Assembly: GCF_001522545.3 (NCBI RefSeq)
Contig: NC_031779.1
Span: forward strand, 5,404,815-5,468,814
DNA: 64,000 nt
Origin: Parus major
Lineage: Eukaryota > Chordata > Aves > Passeriformes > Paridae
Direction: 5' to 3'
Under the pieces are notes generated by a model, which was given only the letters and a program-made list of their open reading frames with translations, did not search any database and had not been told where the DNA came from. This document shows, piece after piece, positions 1 to 12,400 of this stretch; the first letter of the stretch is position 1; each line of letters begins with the position of its first letter. Made by a program: the position numbers and the translations under genes.

Positions 1-282
1 ATTCAGCTGTAGCAGTCCTCAAGAAAGAAGACAGAATAGAAAAATACGGTAATATTTAATAGACTAGAGATATTACTCTTTTTCTGCTATCATGGTTCTA
101 GCTATGAATTTGCACCATGAGTAAATGTAAGAAAGACATTTGTAATGAAAGTGAAATGGGAGAGTTTGACACAAATACAATGATTGAGTTTTTATATTAC
201 ACAGCATCACCTTTAGCCAAAATAACTTAAATTATACGATAGCACCCAAAAGCCCCAAAAGGACAGAGGGAGGACAGCATAC
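1..282 (-). other. TJP1: TJP1 intron 26, incomplete
   Basis: Intronic sequence downstream of exon 26. The final ZU5 exon (DPKTWQNKC and onward) was searched for and is not here, so the stop codon and 3' UTR lie beyond base 1. Confidence 0.8.
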
Positions 283-426
283 CCGACGAGGAATCGGAGG
301 ATTTTAGAGCAAAAGACCAACCATCAGGGGTCATAGACGCACAGTGTGGCAGGCGCAGCTCCACTGGCTTCAGGAATTTTAGTCCATGAGGCCCACACAT
401 TACCAAGGGGCTAAGAAGTGTTTCAC
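283..426 (-). CDS. TJP1: TJP1 coding exon 26: ZU5 continuation with optional segment
   Basis: 144 bp. Encodes [28 protein letters not shown] and then [19 protein letters not shown] before the donor. The canonical human isoform goes from PHC directly to DPKTWQ, so the last 19 residues correspond to a segment included only in some forms. Acceptor aactctag, donor TCGG|gtatgc; the split codon would become Asp (DPKTWQ) in the next exon, which is outside the window. Without splicing, the frame stops about 18 codons later. Confidence 0.93.
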
Positions 427-3400
427 CTAGAGTTAAGAGAAGGAAAAAAATCTGTTACTGACTTTTTGTGACATACATTCAAAGTATTACACAATTACAC
501 TGCAGAGCTACTCAGTAACTCAATTTAGAGAAAAATACAAACGTTTAGACCTCTCAGTAAAGAAAGGCACAAGAGTGTTTTTCACTCAAGTGACTTTTCA
601 GTAGAACACACTACAATCTCAAAATTAAAACTACTGGAGCATATCAAGGTTACTTTCATATTCTGTTTTGTTCTCGTTAGAAAAGAATTGTATTAAGTAG
701 CAGAACAGTGTACAGTTCCAGCTGTTACCTTTCTCTTTATCCAAAGGTGGAAGTATACTGTTGTCTCTGCAGACTTTGAAATATATTTCTTGCTCTATTC
801 CCTCTGGAATGGCTCCTTGTGGTATAATAATACTAACTCCAGTCTCTATGGAGCTCAATACACCACCATTGCTGTTAAATACACCTCTTGCTGTGGCTAC
901 AACTGTGTGTCCATCTTCCTCCTCCTCATCCTCAAGTGCTGTAGGGCTGAAAAGACAGAAAGCCTAGCAGTTTTATCAATATTTCCTCCTGAAACTCTGT
1001 GGCAAAAAACCCAACTCCACCCAAAAAGAACCCCAAAACAAAGAAAGAACCCCCCCCCCCAAAAAAAACCAAAACAACACAACAAAAAAACCCCCACCAA
1101 CTCTCACCAACTCTGAAAGCATTCAGGAAGTAGTTAAAGCAAGAATTCAGACCACTTGAATCTTGTGTTTCCAGCTGCCTGCTTCTGGCATTATACAGAA
1201 AGACCTTACCCCAGCTACACATTCAGCTTCATAAAAGTGAATGCAATGGAAAGTTTATTTTTTTTGTCCCAAAACTCCATTCTGACTATTTTACCAGAAG
1301 AATTACTAATTCTTATTCAAGTGATAGTGAACCTTTTTACATACATATATATGGAAAACAAAGCTTGCAAGAAAAAAAAATTACACACGTTTTTCCAGGG
1401 TGCCAGGCTATAACTAAAAAGAAACTTGTAACTTCAAGATACCTTGATGAAGTTTTCAGAACAGTTTCAAAAGAATTTCACTCAAAGAGCCAGTAACTCC
1501 AAAATGTAGCAGTCTACAGAACTACCTAGCATAAAACATTTCTCAGGTGCTTAAGAACATATAAGACAAACAGCAAAATTTTAAGTCTTAAGGTTCACAC
1601 ATTATTATTGTGTTGAAATAAAATATCACTAAAACACTGTTCTGCAAAAGCAAATAGCTTAAGATTGTAACAGTATCTGTTACTCTTGACATAGTTCTTA
1701 TACGTTAAAGCATGTTGTGCAAGCATGAGCTGCAAATAAGCAGCTGCTGGTTTGTCTCACAGTAAAGAGCACCAATATGAAACTGCAAAAGTTACTTTCT
1801 TTTCACAAGTATTTTTAAAGTATCCCTTATTCACATGTCCCATGAGGTCTCTCTAAGCACAAAATGAATACAATTTGCTGCAATAGCTATCTTTAGAAAT
1901 TAATTCCATCTTCTGGAAAGAATTGTGAGGACAAATTATTACTATCTACCAGAAAATTTATAATTTAGTATGAGAAATAGGAAGTAAAGCCATGCCACTT
2001 CCTAGTAACAGAATGCAAGACAGTTCAGGCACATCAAACACATTTTAAGTATCTATCCTTTGGCAGAATTTAGAATAATAGCATCAATCGTTCGACTACA
2101 ATACCTACAGAAATTGGAAGGAGAATTAAAAAACAAGCTTTATTTTTCATTTTCAGATGACCTGTAGATGTACAGGTGGAAAGGGAAGGAGCAGCAGCTT
2201 ACCTTACAGGAATGGCTTTAGGCACAGCATTAACGTTATTTGGTTGATATTTAGGCTTGTCGACCTGTACAGCATAGGTGTCCGTTCCACTCTCAAAGTC
2301 AGGAGGCTGCGATGAGCTGTGTGCTTTCAAAATTGGTTGAGGAGAATTTGAAGATTTTGATGGCAACTCTGGTTTATGCTGAGCTTCATTTGGCAAGAGA
2401 TTGTGGTTGAATTTCGGACTTTCAAACTTGCGCTCAAAGGGCCGTGCAGCACTGGTGTAAGGTTTGGTTGAGAAGCGGTTGTAGGAAGGAGTGACTGTTT
2501 TCTGAATCTGCTCAGTTCCATTAACAGGGCCTTTGTCAGGGAAGCTTTTCTGAGGGTAAAAAGTGGACTGCACAGTGTCCTCTCTAGAGGATCTGAAAAT
2601 TGCTGACTTGTTCTGAGGTGGAGGAGGATCAGACACAGAGTTAACTGCAATGAAAATGAAAATACCCAAACTTGTCAGAAACCACCAAAAATGACTGGTC
2701 ACGTACACTGAGGCACATGAACACATTTCAGTCAATTCTTAATCATCATCTTAATCATCAGTATAAAATATATACATTAAGTTATCTAACATTTCATTAT
2801 AAATGTTAGAGACAATGGTATGACCTTTCAATGAAAAGGTTAGACTAATTTATATCATGATCAAACCTCCAGAAAAGCAGTACTGAAATACCATTGTGTA
2901 GCTGAACAAACCAGAAAATTCAACTGAACTGGGTAATCCTCTCAATGTGAAAGTGAAAACAACTTTTTCTTTTGTTTTTAGAAGCCTACAACTATTACTC
3001 ATGTCAGAAGAATTCTGGTCCAAAGCACAGAGAGTTTTACTTCATCTTTGCCGAGACAAGTGCAACAGTTACAGGTATTACTAATACCTGGAACCTACCT
3101 GGTTTCAGAGAGAATTACAAAATAATATCATAAAATTCAATCTCACTACAATAAAAAACTATTTTCAATAATAATTATTCCACATTTCAGTTAGAGAACA
3201 ACATAGTTACCCATGTAGATGTGCTGAAGCAACCCCATAAGCACCTGACAAGCAATAGCTGTTCCCACAAAGGTCAGCTTTGTAACTGCTCACCTTCAGA
3301 AAGTGCAGGCTTGTGGTGTGCTGGGAGAGACAGGACAGGACTGTTAATTGACTGTGGCTGTGTGTACTGGACTGAAGGAGCAGGAGGAGGAGTTGTAACT

Positions 3401-6400
3401 TGAGGGATTGGCTCATAGCGTTTTTCACCAACAGGTCTATCCAGTGATTCAGTATCAGTTGGTTTCCCCCTATTGAAACAGAATTAAAAAACCAACATTT
3501 GACTGTTTGGTTACCTCACAGCTCCTGCATTCACTGCTATTTTTTGTCTTCTATGATCACCTGATTTCCATCTCTTCCTATAAACATCAAAACATTATTT
3601 TCTTGAATAGCCTGTCTCAAGTATAAAAACATTTATTGATAAGCACAAGAGATTCAGACAACATTGACCTTTAGAAGATTAGTAACACAAACCAAGGCAA
3701 ACAAAAGGCAGATGACATTTCAGGTGTATTTGCATAATTGCCTATTAATTTTATTTATTTTTCAACTTCATTTGGAGTAATTTCAATGAAAGATCGTTCT
3801 CTAATTTCATGGGTCTTGTAAAAAAAAATAAACCCACTTCTTTTTAGTTTGTTTTTTTTAAAAAGCATAATTAGCCAAAAGGACAATGGATTCTAGTATA
3901 ACTTCTTTAAATACACCTAGTATTTGAACAATGCCATCTTAATTAGAAATGTAATCAGCTTAAGCTTCACTAGCTTTATGTGCATAGTGTATGTAACTTT
4001 AAAATTCTTATTTTCAAAGCATTTTTCTTATGCTAGAAATATTTATCCACAGGTTTACTTCAGAAAATGATTGATTTCACAAACACCTTTGTAATTTTGG
4101 ATCGCAATAGTACTTATTGCACTTCCAGAATTTGTGTGTTTCAAATTTTAAGTGCACATAATGCCTGTGATGAAATGTAACAGTGAGAGGACACCTGAAA
4201 ACATCCTCACATCAACAACAGTCTTACCACTTGATGTTCCTTTTCAAGTAGTCATAGCTAGTGTAAGAGCCAAGAAATCTAGGTGATGGCAAAGCAAACA
4301 GCAATAGAAGAATGAAAGAAAATAGTCATTCTATCTTGAGCATATTATTTCTTCACGCTTTTTATGTTAGTCCTAGCAGCTGTCATATGACAAGGTTGTT
4401 GAAACAGAGACACTATTCACAGAGATATTTCTGACAAAACCTTTACCATATGCATGTTTACAATGATCACATATTATATTCCATATGAGATTTGGTCAGT
4501 GAATTAGAAGGTAGTCAAGATCTTGTATTGGCAGGTATTAAAAGTAAGAATGAGATTACACTAAGCCATTTGTTACAATCTGTATAAAGAAAATTATTCA
4601 ATACATTGAAATAAATGAACAACCTCTCATATAGTCCAGTTTGAAACAACTTCTTCAGTCATAACACTGACAGACTGACAGTAGGGTTGTACTGTACTGC
4701 AGATCATGTAAGGAGGGTACATTCACAGCAACTGTTTCTCCAGCACTATCAGCTCATCCAGTAGAGAGCCCACACCATAAAATGTTTCTGGTTGTGTTCA
4801 ACAGTATCTAAAAGAACATCTTAGAACTGTTTCCAAATACCAGGAGAGACAGAACCATAAGTATACTGATGACTTCCCTAGATTTTTAACACTTACCTTG
4901 CTTACATGTAGCAAGAAAATACATGTACATGTACTTGTACATGAGGACAGCTTTCCCTCATTCATTCACTTTCTGTATGGTCACAAATATTTAACAGGCA
5001 ACAATTCTAGACACCAACCATCTTGGCACTTTAGAGGAGTATGCTATGAAACTATAAAAAGGCTGGAAACTTCTGCAAGTCTGCTTGATCGTCACATGAA
5101 TGAGAAGATCAGTGATCTAAACAGCATTTGTATGAACATACCTCTAAAACCAGAGCTGCAAAAAAGAGATGACTTTAGATCTATCTCAAAGCTTCCATTC
5201 CCACTGATTTTATCTAAAGCCATTTATCCAGCAACAGGAGCCATTACTGCATGCTCACTCCCTGTTGCCTTTACTCCAGGTGGGTAATAGCTGCTCTCTC
5301 AAGAAAGTGCCCACCTGAAATCACTGCTTCCCAGAGGGAGATAGCAACCAGGGGAGGGCAGCCCTGCAAAAGCCCACAGGAAAAGCCCCACACACACTAC
5401 ACATGATCAGAAGTGCATATCAGTGTCCCAGGGGACAAACAAATGGGGAAGGGTAGTACACCTTTTGATGAAGGGAGGAGAACACAAAGTTGTGTTTAGT
5501 ATGAAGCACATTCTGTCACAGTCTCCTGACCAAGTGTCAGACACAATCCCATCCCCACTGCTCAGAACCTGTATGCAGCCAAAGTGATCCCTTACAGCTC
5601 CTAAGGGTGTAATCAAAATTACCCTAATTATAGATAGACTGCTTTCTAAACTATCTCCCACTTCACCTTCATGACAAATTTACTACTTTAATTTGAAAGG
5701 GAGCAGAAATAAACCCCTAGAATGAACCAATGGGACCCAAGTTATAAGCCTAAGGATGCAACAGCAACTGCTTTGCTGGTGCTCAATAGACTCCAGCTAA
5801 CAGACACTCAGGAGTCTGGATGCTTCTCCTCACTGCCTCCCCAGCTGAGGCTGCAGCTGCCTCTGAGACCACTCTTAACCCTGCTCAGAACAGACATTCA
5901 CAAAGTTACCTGACTCTGCAGCATGTCAAGCAGCAAAAGCAGGTAACTCCATTGATCCAAGCAGTAACAAACCCACTACTCTCAGCCATGGGGATATCTG
6001 CCTCAAATTGCTTCAACCAGACCCACTGAAACACACCCATTTACAGGTTCTACTATTTTCTCACAGCAAGAGAAATTACCCCTTATTCTGCAGTTCCTGA
6101 CAACTGTAACGTGCAGATGTGGCATTATCCCTACAAAGCAGCTTTAGCAATGGCATGAATTTCTTAAATTATGAAAATAAACCCCCAACAAAATAAAACA
6201 GTAAAATAATTTGTAGTGGGAAAAATATGGATTGTCACCATCTTTACTCAGTGGCAAAGAACTTTACATAATTTGATGTTTCACATTAATATTTAACATT
6301 AAGAAAGTTGTAGCTATTGCTCATGAATAAATAAAATCTGTCCTCTGTACCCAGAATACATTATATGGATTATTCAGAAGAAAGAGATTGCATAATCAAC

Positions 6401-9400
6401 AGTTCCTGTATAATCCAAATTTAGTCCTGTTTATTTTTAGAAGAGTTATTCACAGAATAGCAATTACCATATAAATTCACTGGGAAAAAAGATTAATACT
6501 GAGCAAGTAACAGGAACAACGTGGAAGCTGGTTAAAAGAAAGTCCTAAACATGAACGCTTTTTCAAGATAGCAGTGGGTTTGTGTTTCCACACAAGGACA
6601 CTGCAGTGTACTAGAGGCAGTACTGTCCAACTGAGCAGCATTCTTGTTTATCTCTTTCCACTTACATTAATATTTTAGTATTTGTCTATTTGCACTGGAC
6701 TGCCCTCCTGGGTAAATTTTCTTTCCCATGTCTGGCCCTTCCTGTTAAGGGTTACATTCTTTCACAAAGCAAAAACAGAACACGTTTGTCCCACATGATA
6801 CATGAAATTGTCAGCCTTAAAACCAGTATTATCTTACTCCTCTGTGGCAGTAAGAGGTCACCTTCCCATACATACAAGCCCTGAAGTTATACACTAGCTC
6901 ATGATCAAAACAAAACCACAAGCGAGCAGCCAAAGAATACAAGTGACACTGCAGACAGAAGCAGTAGGTAGAAATATGGAAGAATCTCTCTCAACCATGA
7001 GCTGTTCTGCACCAAAAATTCAGTGGTTGTGTTTGTCTCTCATGCTTTTCACCGTGACAACACTGAAGAATAACAAATGTACAATGAAAGCTTTTGACAC
7101 TCTCCACCTGAAAAATTTTACAATCCTCACAATTACTTGATGAATGCTCGCAACACTTCTCCCAAAGTGTGACTTGCATTTTCAATGGCAACACCAAAAT
7201 GGATCATCTGTGGGTAACACTGGGTTTTTTATGTGGAATTTTGAAAATTACTGCTATGAGACCAGTCAGGACAGCTTTCTTAGGTCTATGCCTATGATGC
7301 CCAGAGAGCAGAACAGCTGAGCTCTCATCTTTCCACCAGAAGACACTGGGCAAATGAAAAGGAAGGATAAGAAGCATCCTTGCCTGAGAATCAGGACTGG
7401 TTACAGACACCCAATATACACACCATTAGGGGGAAAAAAAGTGAAGCCTTTAAAACCTATCAAATTTTTTGGACCATTCCAACATTCTCAGGTCACAAAG
7501 ACAATGGAAGATCACAGACAATGACCAAACAAATAATAACTGGATTCCCAAGTCCCAGCTCAAATCCTTTAAGACAAGCACTGGAACATGGTGTATCAAG
7601 TACATGGAAGATACCTTGCACGTACACTCAACATTATAAAACTACAACTATCATTCTAAAGATCTCATTTACATTAAGGCTGTCATATTTTCAGCTTGAC
7701 CTGAATAGTCCATGTTTCAAGCAGGAATACAACCAAAGCCCTCAAAACCACCCAGTTTTCAGGCTGCATGCAGCAAGCCAAGGTGGCTTTTCACAGTAAC
7801 ATCTACAAACATCTTGTTATTTCAAAACAAAACTTGTTGTTTCAAAAAAAAATTTAAAAACAAATTTAAAGATTTAATTAACTGTGGAGAGTATTCAAAA
7901 AGTTTGAATACTATCCTCCAAAATAGCCAGCTCTTTACCTGAGCAAAATCTGTGTATGATCTTTCACACAATTTCTGTATAAAAATGTTCCAATTCAAGG
8001 AAACAAAATAATACAGGAAACAGATGTTTCCATCAACAGATTAAATTCTGGCCTCAGCAATATTCCCTAAAGGCTCAGTTTCCTAATGTCAAACATGGCT
8101 AACATGCACAAGAACAAATGCATTCAGAACTGGAATAAATCGAAACCTTTGTTTTGAAGGATGTGTAAGCACTACTACTAGACTAAGAAAATGCTTTATT
8201 ATGTCCTGCTTATGATAATAAACAGAACACAATCAATGATCTTGATGAGGGGATTGAGAGCACTCCCCCAGTAAGTTCACAGGTGACTCCAAATTAAGGA
8301 GAGTTGATTTGCTGGAGGGTAGGAAAGCTCTGCAGAGGGGTCTGGACAGGCTGGATCAGTGGCTGAGGCCAACTGTGTGAGGTTCAGCAGTGGGTCCTGC
8401 CCTTGGCTCACACCAACCCCTGCAGTGCCACAGGCTGGGGCAGAGGGGCTGGAAAGCTGCAAAAGGCCCTGGGGGTGCTGGTCAACAGCAGCTGAACATG
8501 AGCCAGGTGTGCCCAGGTGGCCAAGGAGGCCAAAGGCACCTGGCCTGGACCAGCCATGGTGTGTCCAGCAGGATCCATGCAGTGACCATCCCTCTGTGCT
8601 GGGCACTGCTGAGGCCACACCTTGAGTGCTGTGTCCAGCTCTGGGCCTCTCACAGCAAGGAGGACATTGAGCAGGTCCAGAAAAGGGCAACAGGGCTGGG
8701 GAAGGGTCTGGAGCACAAATCATGTGAGTTGCAGCTGAGGGAGCTTGGGGAGCTCAGCCTGGAGGAGGCTCAGGAGAGACATTATCAGTCTACAGCTCAC
8801 TAAAAGAAGATCATAGCCAGGTAGGATTCAGCCTCTTTTCCCGGGTAAGAAGTGACAGGACAAGAGGAAGTGACCTCAAATTGTGCTGGAGGAATTTAGG
8901 TAAGATATTGGGAAATATTTCTTCACTGAAAGGGCTATCAGACATTGAAACAGGCTGCCCAGGGAAGTCGTGGAGTCACCATCCCTGGAGGTGAAGAGAT
9001 GTGTAGATGTGGCAATTAGGGACTGACATAAGTTGTAGGCCTTGGCAGTGCTACATTATGGTTGGACTTGATCATAGTGGTCTCTTCCAACCTAAACAAT
9101 TCTATGATGGTATGCTAGTTAAGCAGTAAGTAAAAGTAACATGTTGAAGCTCCTGATACCTGCAAAAGTGATTAATTTACCAAAATTAGAAGTTATAGAG
9201 GTATGTGTTTTTAAAGTAAGGCTACACCTAAACAGAAACTCAGGACTTCATGAATACTAAATTTCATTTCAGTACCACAAGTCCCTGACTCCATTGAACA
9301 CGGGCAGAATTTCAGTTTTAGTCCTAGATGCCCCCCTCCTTTTTCAAATTTAAAAACCAAAGAACCCAAACTTACTTAGAATAATTGCTGAAATTCAGCT

Positions 9401-12400
9401 GATTCTGTGAATGTATTGGTTTGGTGGGCTCAGAATGATGGCTGGCAGCAACCTGCGCCGATGGCTTATTTTCAAAACTCCTGCGATCGAAGTAGGAGAG
9501 CTGCTTCCGGTAATACTCCTCATCTTCCTCAGGATCATAATGATTGGAACGCACAATATCTTCAGGTGGCTTCACTTGAGGTCTCTGTGGTTCTGGGGCC
9601 CTAACCAAGAAGAATAATATACAGTTGCCTTGCCCAGTTGAACCAGTGTAAATGCCCAAATTACAGTTCTATTTTTTAACCTAGCTATTAATAAAGCAAT
9701 GAATATGTAATTCTTTTAATTGCATACCTTGCCTTTTTACCTATATTGGAAGGAAATTAGAAGTTCTGGCATACCATAAGGAAAGAAAATCCTTATTTCC
9801 CTTATATCTTACCTTTTCCTTTTTGTTTTGCTTTGTAATTAGCTCAATTAAAGACAGAAGAAAGTAGAACAGAGATACAATGATTTCTCAGCATTTTTGA
9901 GGAAGAAACTAAGTATCTCTCCCCCACCTCCCAGCAGTCACACCCATGAGAACTGACTTCATGCCCTGCTTTACTATTGATACACAAACGATACTGACAT
10001 ACTCTGACTCCTCTGCAGTTTCCAATTTGAAACACTAAGATGTGTTTTTGAATATTCTAAACTCATATTGAAAACTAAATTTTATCAGTTGTGCATCTAC
10101 CTGTAGGTTGTTTTCTCGTGCTCATACTGGCTTTGAGTAGTTGGTTTTGGACCACTCACACTCGTGAGTGCAGGCTTAGGTGCTAGTTCTGGAGGCTGTA
10201 AAGAAAAACACAGCATATTCTCTTAAATTCTAACATTTAGAAAGATAAAGCACTTTATGCTTAAGGAAACTAAGAATACCTTCCCTTTCTCCAAAAGAAA
10301 AAACAACTACTAGCAAAAGAAGAATCAGAGGAGTTTCCAGTATAGCAAGACCCCTGGCAGTGTTTTCACAAGAAGTGTTCAGGTTCTGCTTTTAAAACAT
10401 ACCTCACTTAGGTTGTTAAAAGGCAGTATTTCCACAAGCAGTAAAGCTTTGCTTCTGAGACAATATTTTACTTCTTGCAGTGCAGTCTCATTGGCAAAAA
10501 AGCAGGAACTAAAAAACTTAAATGACTTACCTTGACAGCTGATGTATCACTTGTATCCTTTATTTTTTCCAAAGATGGGGATCTTCTCCTTTCAAATATC
10601 TTAACCCTACTTCGCACAGACTGTGGTTTCATGGCTGGATCTTCTTCTTCCTCAGCTAGGGATGGTGGTGTAGGCAGTGGTTTACTGTTGGAAGGCAAAA
10701 CTTCTGGTTTGGTTTGTGATGAAGGGGGAGGAGGAAGAGAAACACCTGAAGTGCTATGAGAAGGCTCATATTGTCCAGCTTTAGCACTATAAGCTTGAGG
10801 AGGTCCTTGTTCATAGCCTCTTATGTGTGGATCAAAGTACTGCTTGGGTTCAGGAGACCGAGATATGGCTGACTGGTATGGCTGAGCTTCTGGTTTGTAT
10901 CGACCGTGGGTGTCGTATCCAACCGTGTGTTGATCCTCGTATCGCACTTGTGGCAAGCTGAAGTTTTTGGGTGCATGCTCGTAGCGAGGTCTGCTGTCAT
11001 AGCTCATTGCAGGGGGCTCCTCAAAACGAGGTTGTGCTGGGTAATAGCTGCGCTCTGTGCTCTCTTCTAGATTTTGTCTGGAATCGAGATCCCTAGGAGG
11101 CTGGTTTTCATAAGCTGTTCTTGTTTGGTTATAGGGCTGCTTGTCCTCATAATATGTCCAGTGATCCTCATAGGGAGGCACACGGTCATCATAATGTAGG
11201 CGAGGGTCATAACCACGAGAAAATTGATCTACATAGTTTGTAGAGTCATACCTATATGTTGACTGTTCATAATCCCTACTGGGTTGTTTTTCTGCATATT
11301 GAGCCTGGGATTCATAGATCAGATTTGGGTCTCTTTCCTGTCTCTGTACTGGGTGATTAATTGCTGGCTGTTTTAAGACATAGCTTTGTCTGGATGCTTC
11401 TTCATTAATGTATGGATCCTTCCGGTACACCTGTTAGAGAGAGACACTTCTCAGCTAAAATGAAGAGTAACTTCAGGTGCAGTTGAAAGGTAGTATTTGA
11501 AACAAACACAAGTTTTAAATACTGGCTTTAATTTTGTTTAAAAGCAGAATAATTTGATGCAGATGGTTTGCAACCAGAGGAAGCTGAACTTGGTGATTCA
11601 AGAGATCCTTTTTAGTCATATTTTTAAGAAGCCTAGATTAGAAGAGTAGATTAAAGAGAAAGACCAAGGTAATAGCCTCATGTCTGGGGTTTGGTGGTCA
11701 GGGAAAAAAAAACACACGCTTTTTTTCAGAATGTGGAAAGAATGGAAGTGAAATATATAAATACACTAAGATAGTTCTAGCATTGCTGAAGAAGTATATA
11801 ACGTCACTCAACAAATAGTACTCAACCTCATGATCAACGATATGGCACGATTTAAATTTTAGGGAAATAAGATTTTTGTCGAGGCCTCATTAACAGGAGA
11901 ACGTTGACAGTCTAAGGAAGTCACATGTAAAGTAAAATCAAAATACAGAATGCAGCCTTTTTTAAAAAGTCAGGCGTTTGAGAAGTGAAAAGGACAGAGT
12001 TTGAAGCCATGCACACAAAACATTAAATGATGCTTAGCAATTCAGATGAACTGGTTTTTGTAACCTGCATGATTCTCTTAGATGAACAAAAAATTAGAAG
12101 GAATTCTTCAAATAAGGGCAAAACAAAGATCATATGCTAGCTTGATGTATAGCAGGAAATCAGCACAACAATGTGGCACAGGTACCTTTGCTGGATCTAT
12201 ATGCGGCGGTAAGGATGATGGCTCTTGGTCTCTTAGTACTACATGAGCTCCCTCAGTACTCGGTGCTCTTAAGGGGCCCGCTTGTGGTTGGTAAGAGTTG
12301 TAAGGAGCAGCAGTAGGCTCCTCCAGTCTGACATTACTTAGGTTTACATTAGCATTTACTGCAGAGGCTGATGAGGTTGCAGGGTTTGATTCAGGCGACG

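Noticed and set aside
2645..2735. Upstream extension of the exon 24 reading frame to a Met
   Set aside because: The acceptor cattgcag at 2645 and the phase of exon 23 show this is intron.
4898..5287. 129-codon plus-strand ORF ending near a donor-like CCAG|GTGGGT
   Set aside because: No recognised family, AT-rich intron context and no convincing acceptor or partner exon.
5340..5370. CTCF-like caaccaggggagggcag
   Set aside because: Key core positions do not fit the CTCF motif.
7380..7799. 139-codon plus-strand ORF in intron 22
   Set aside because: Composition is like the surrounding intron and no family is recognised; chance ORF length for this much sequence.
8277..8803. Overlapping ORFs of 88-148 codons on both strands
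   Set aside because: They lie inside the CR1 fragment and do not keep an intact CR1 reverse transcriptase frame.
11431..11433. Open frame of exon 20 read as a separate gene starting at its internal Met
   Set aside because: Codons before it (VYRK) join in phase to exon 19 and match ZO-1.
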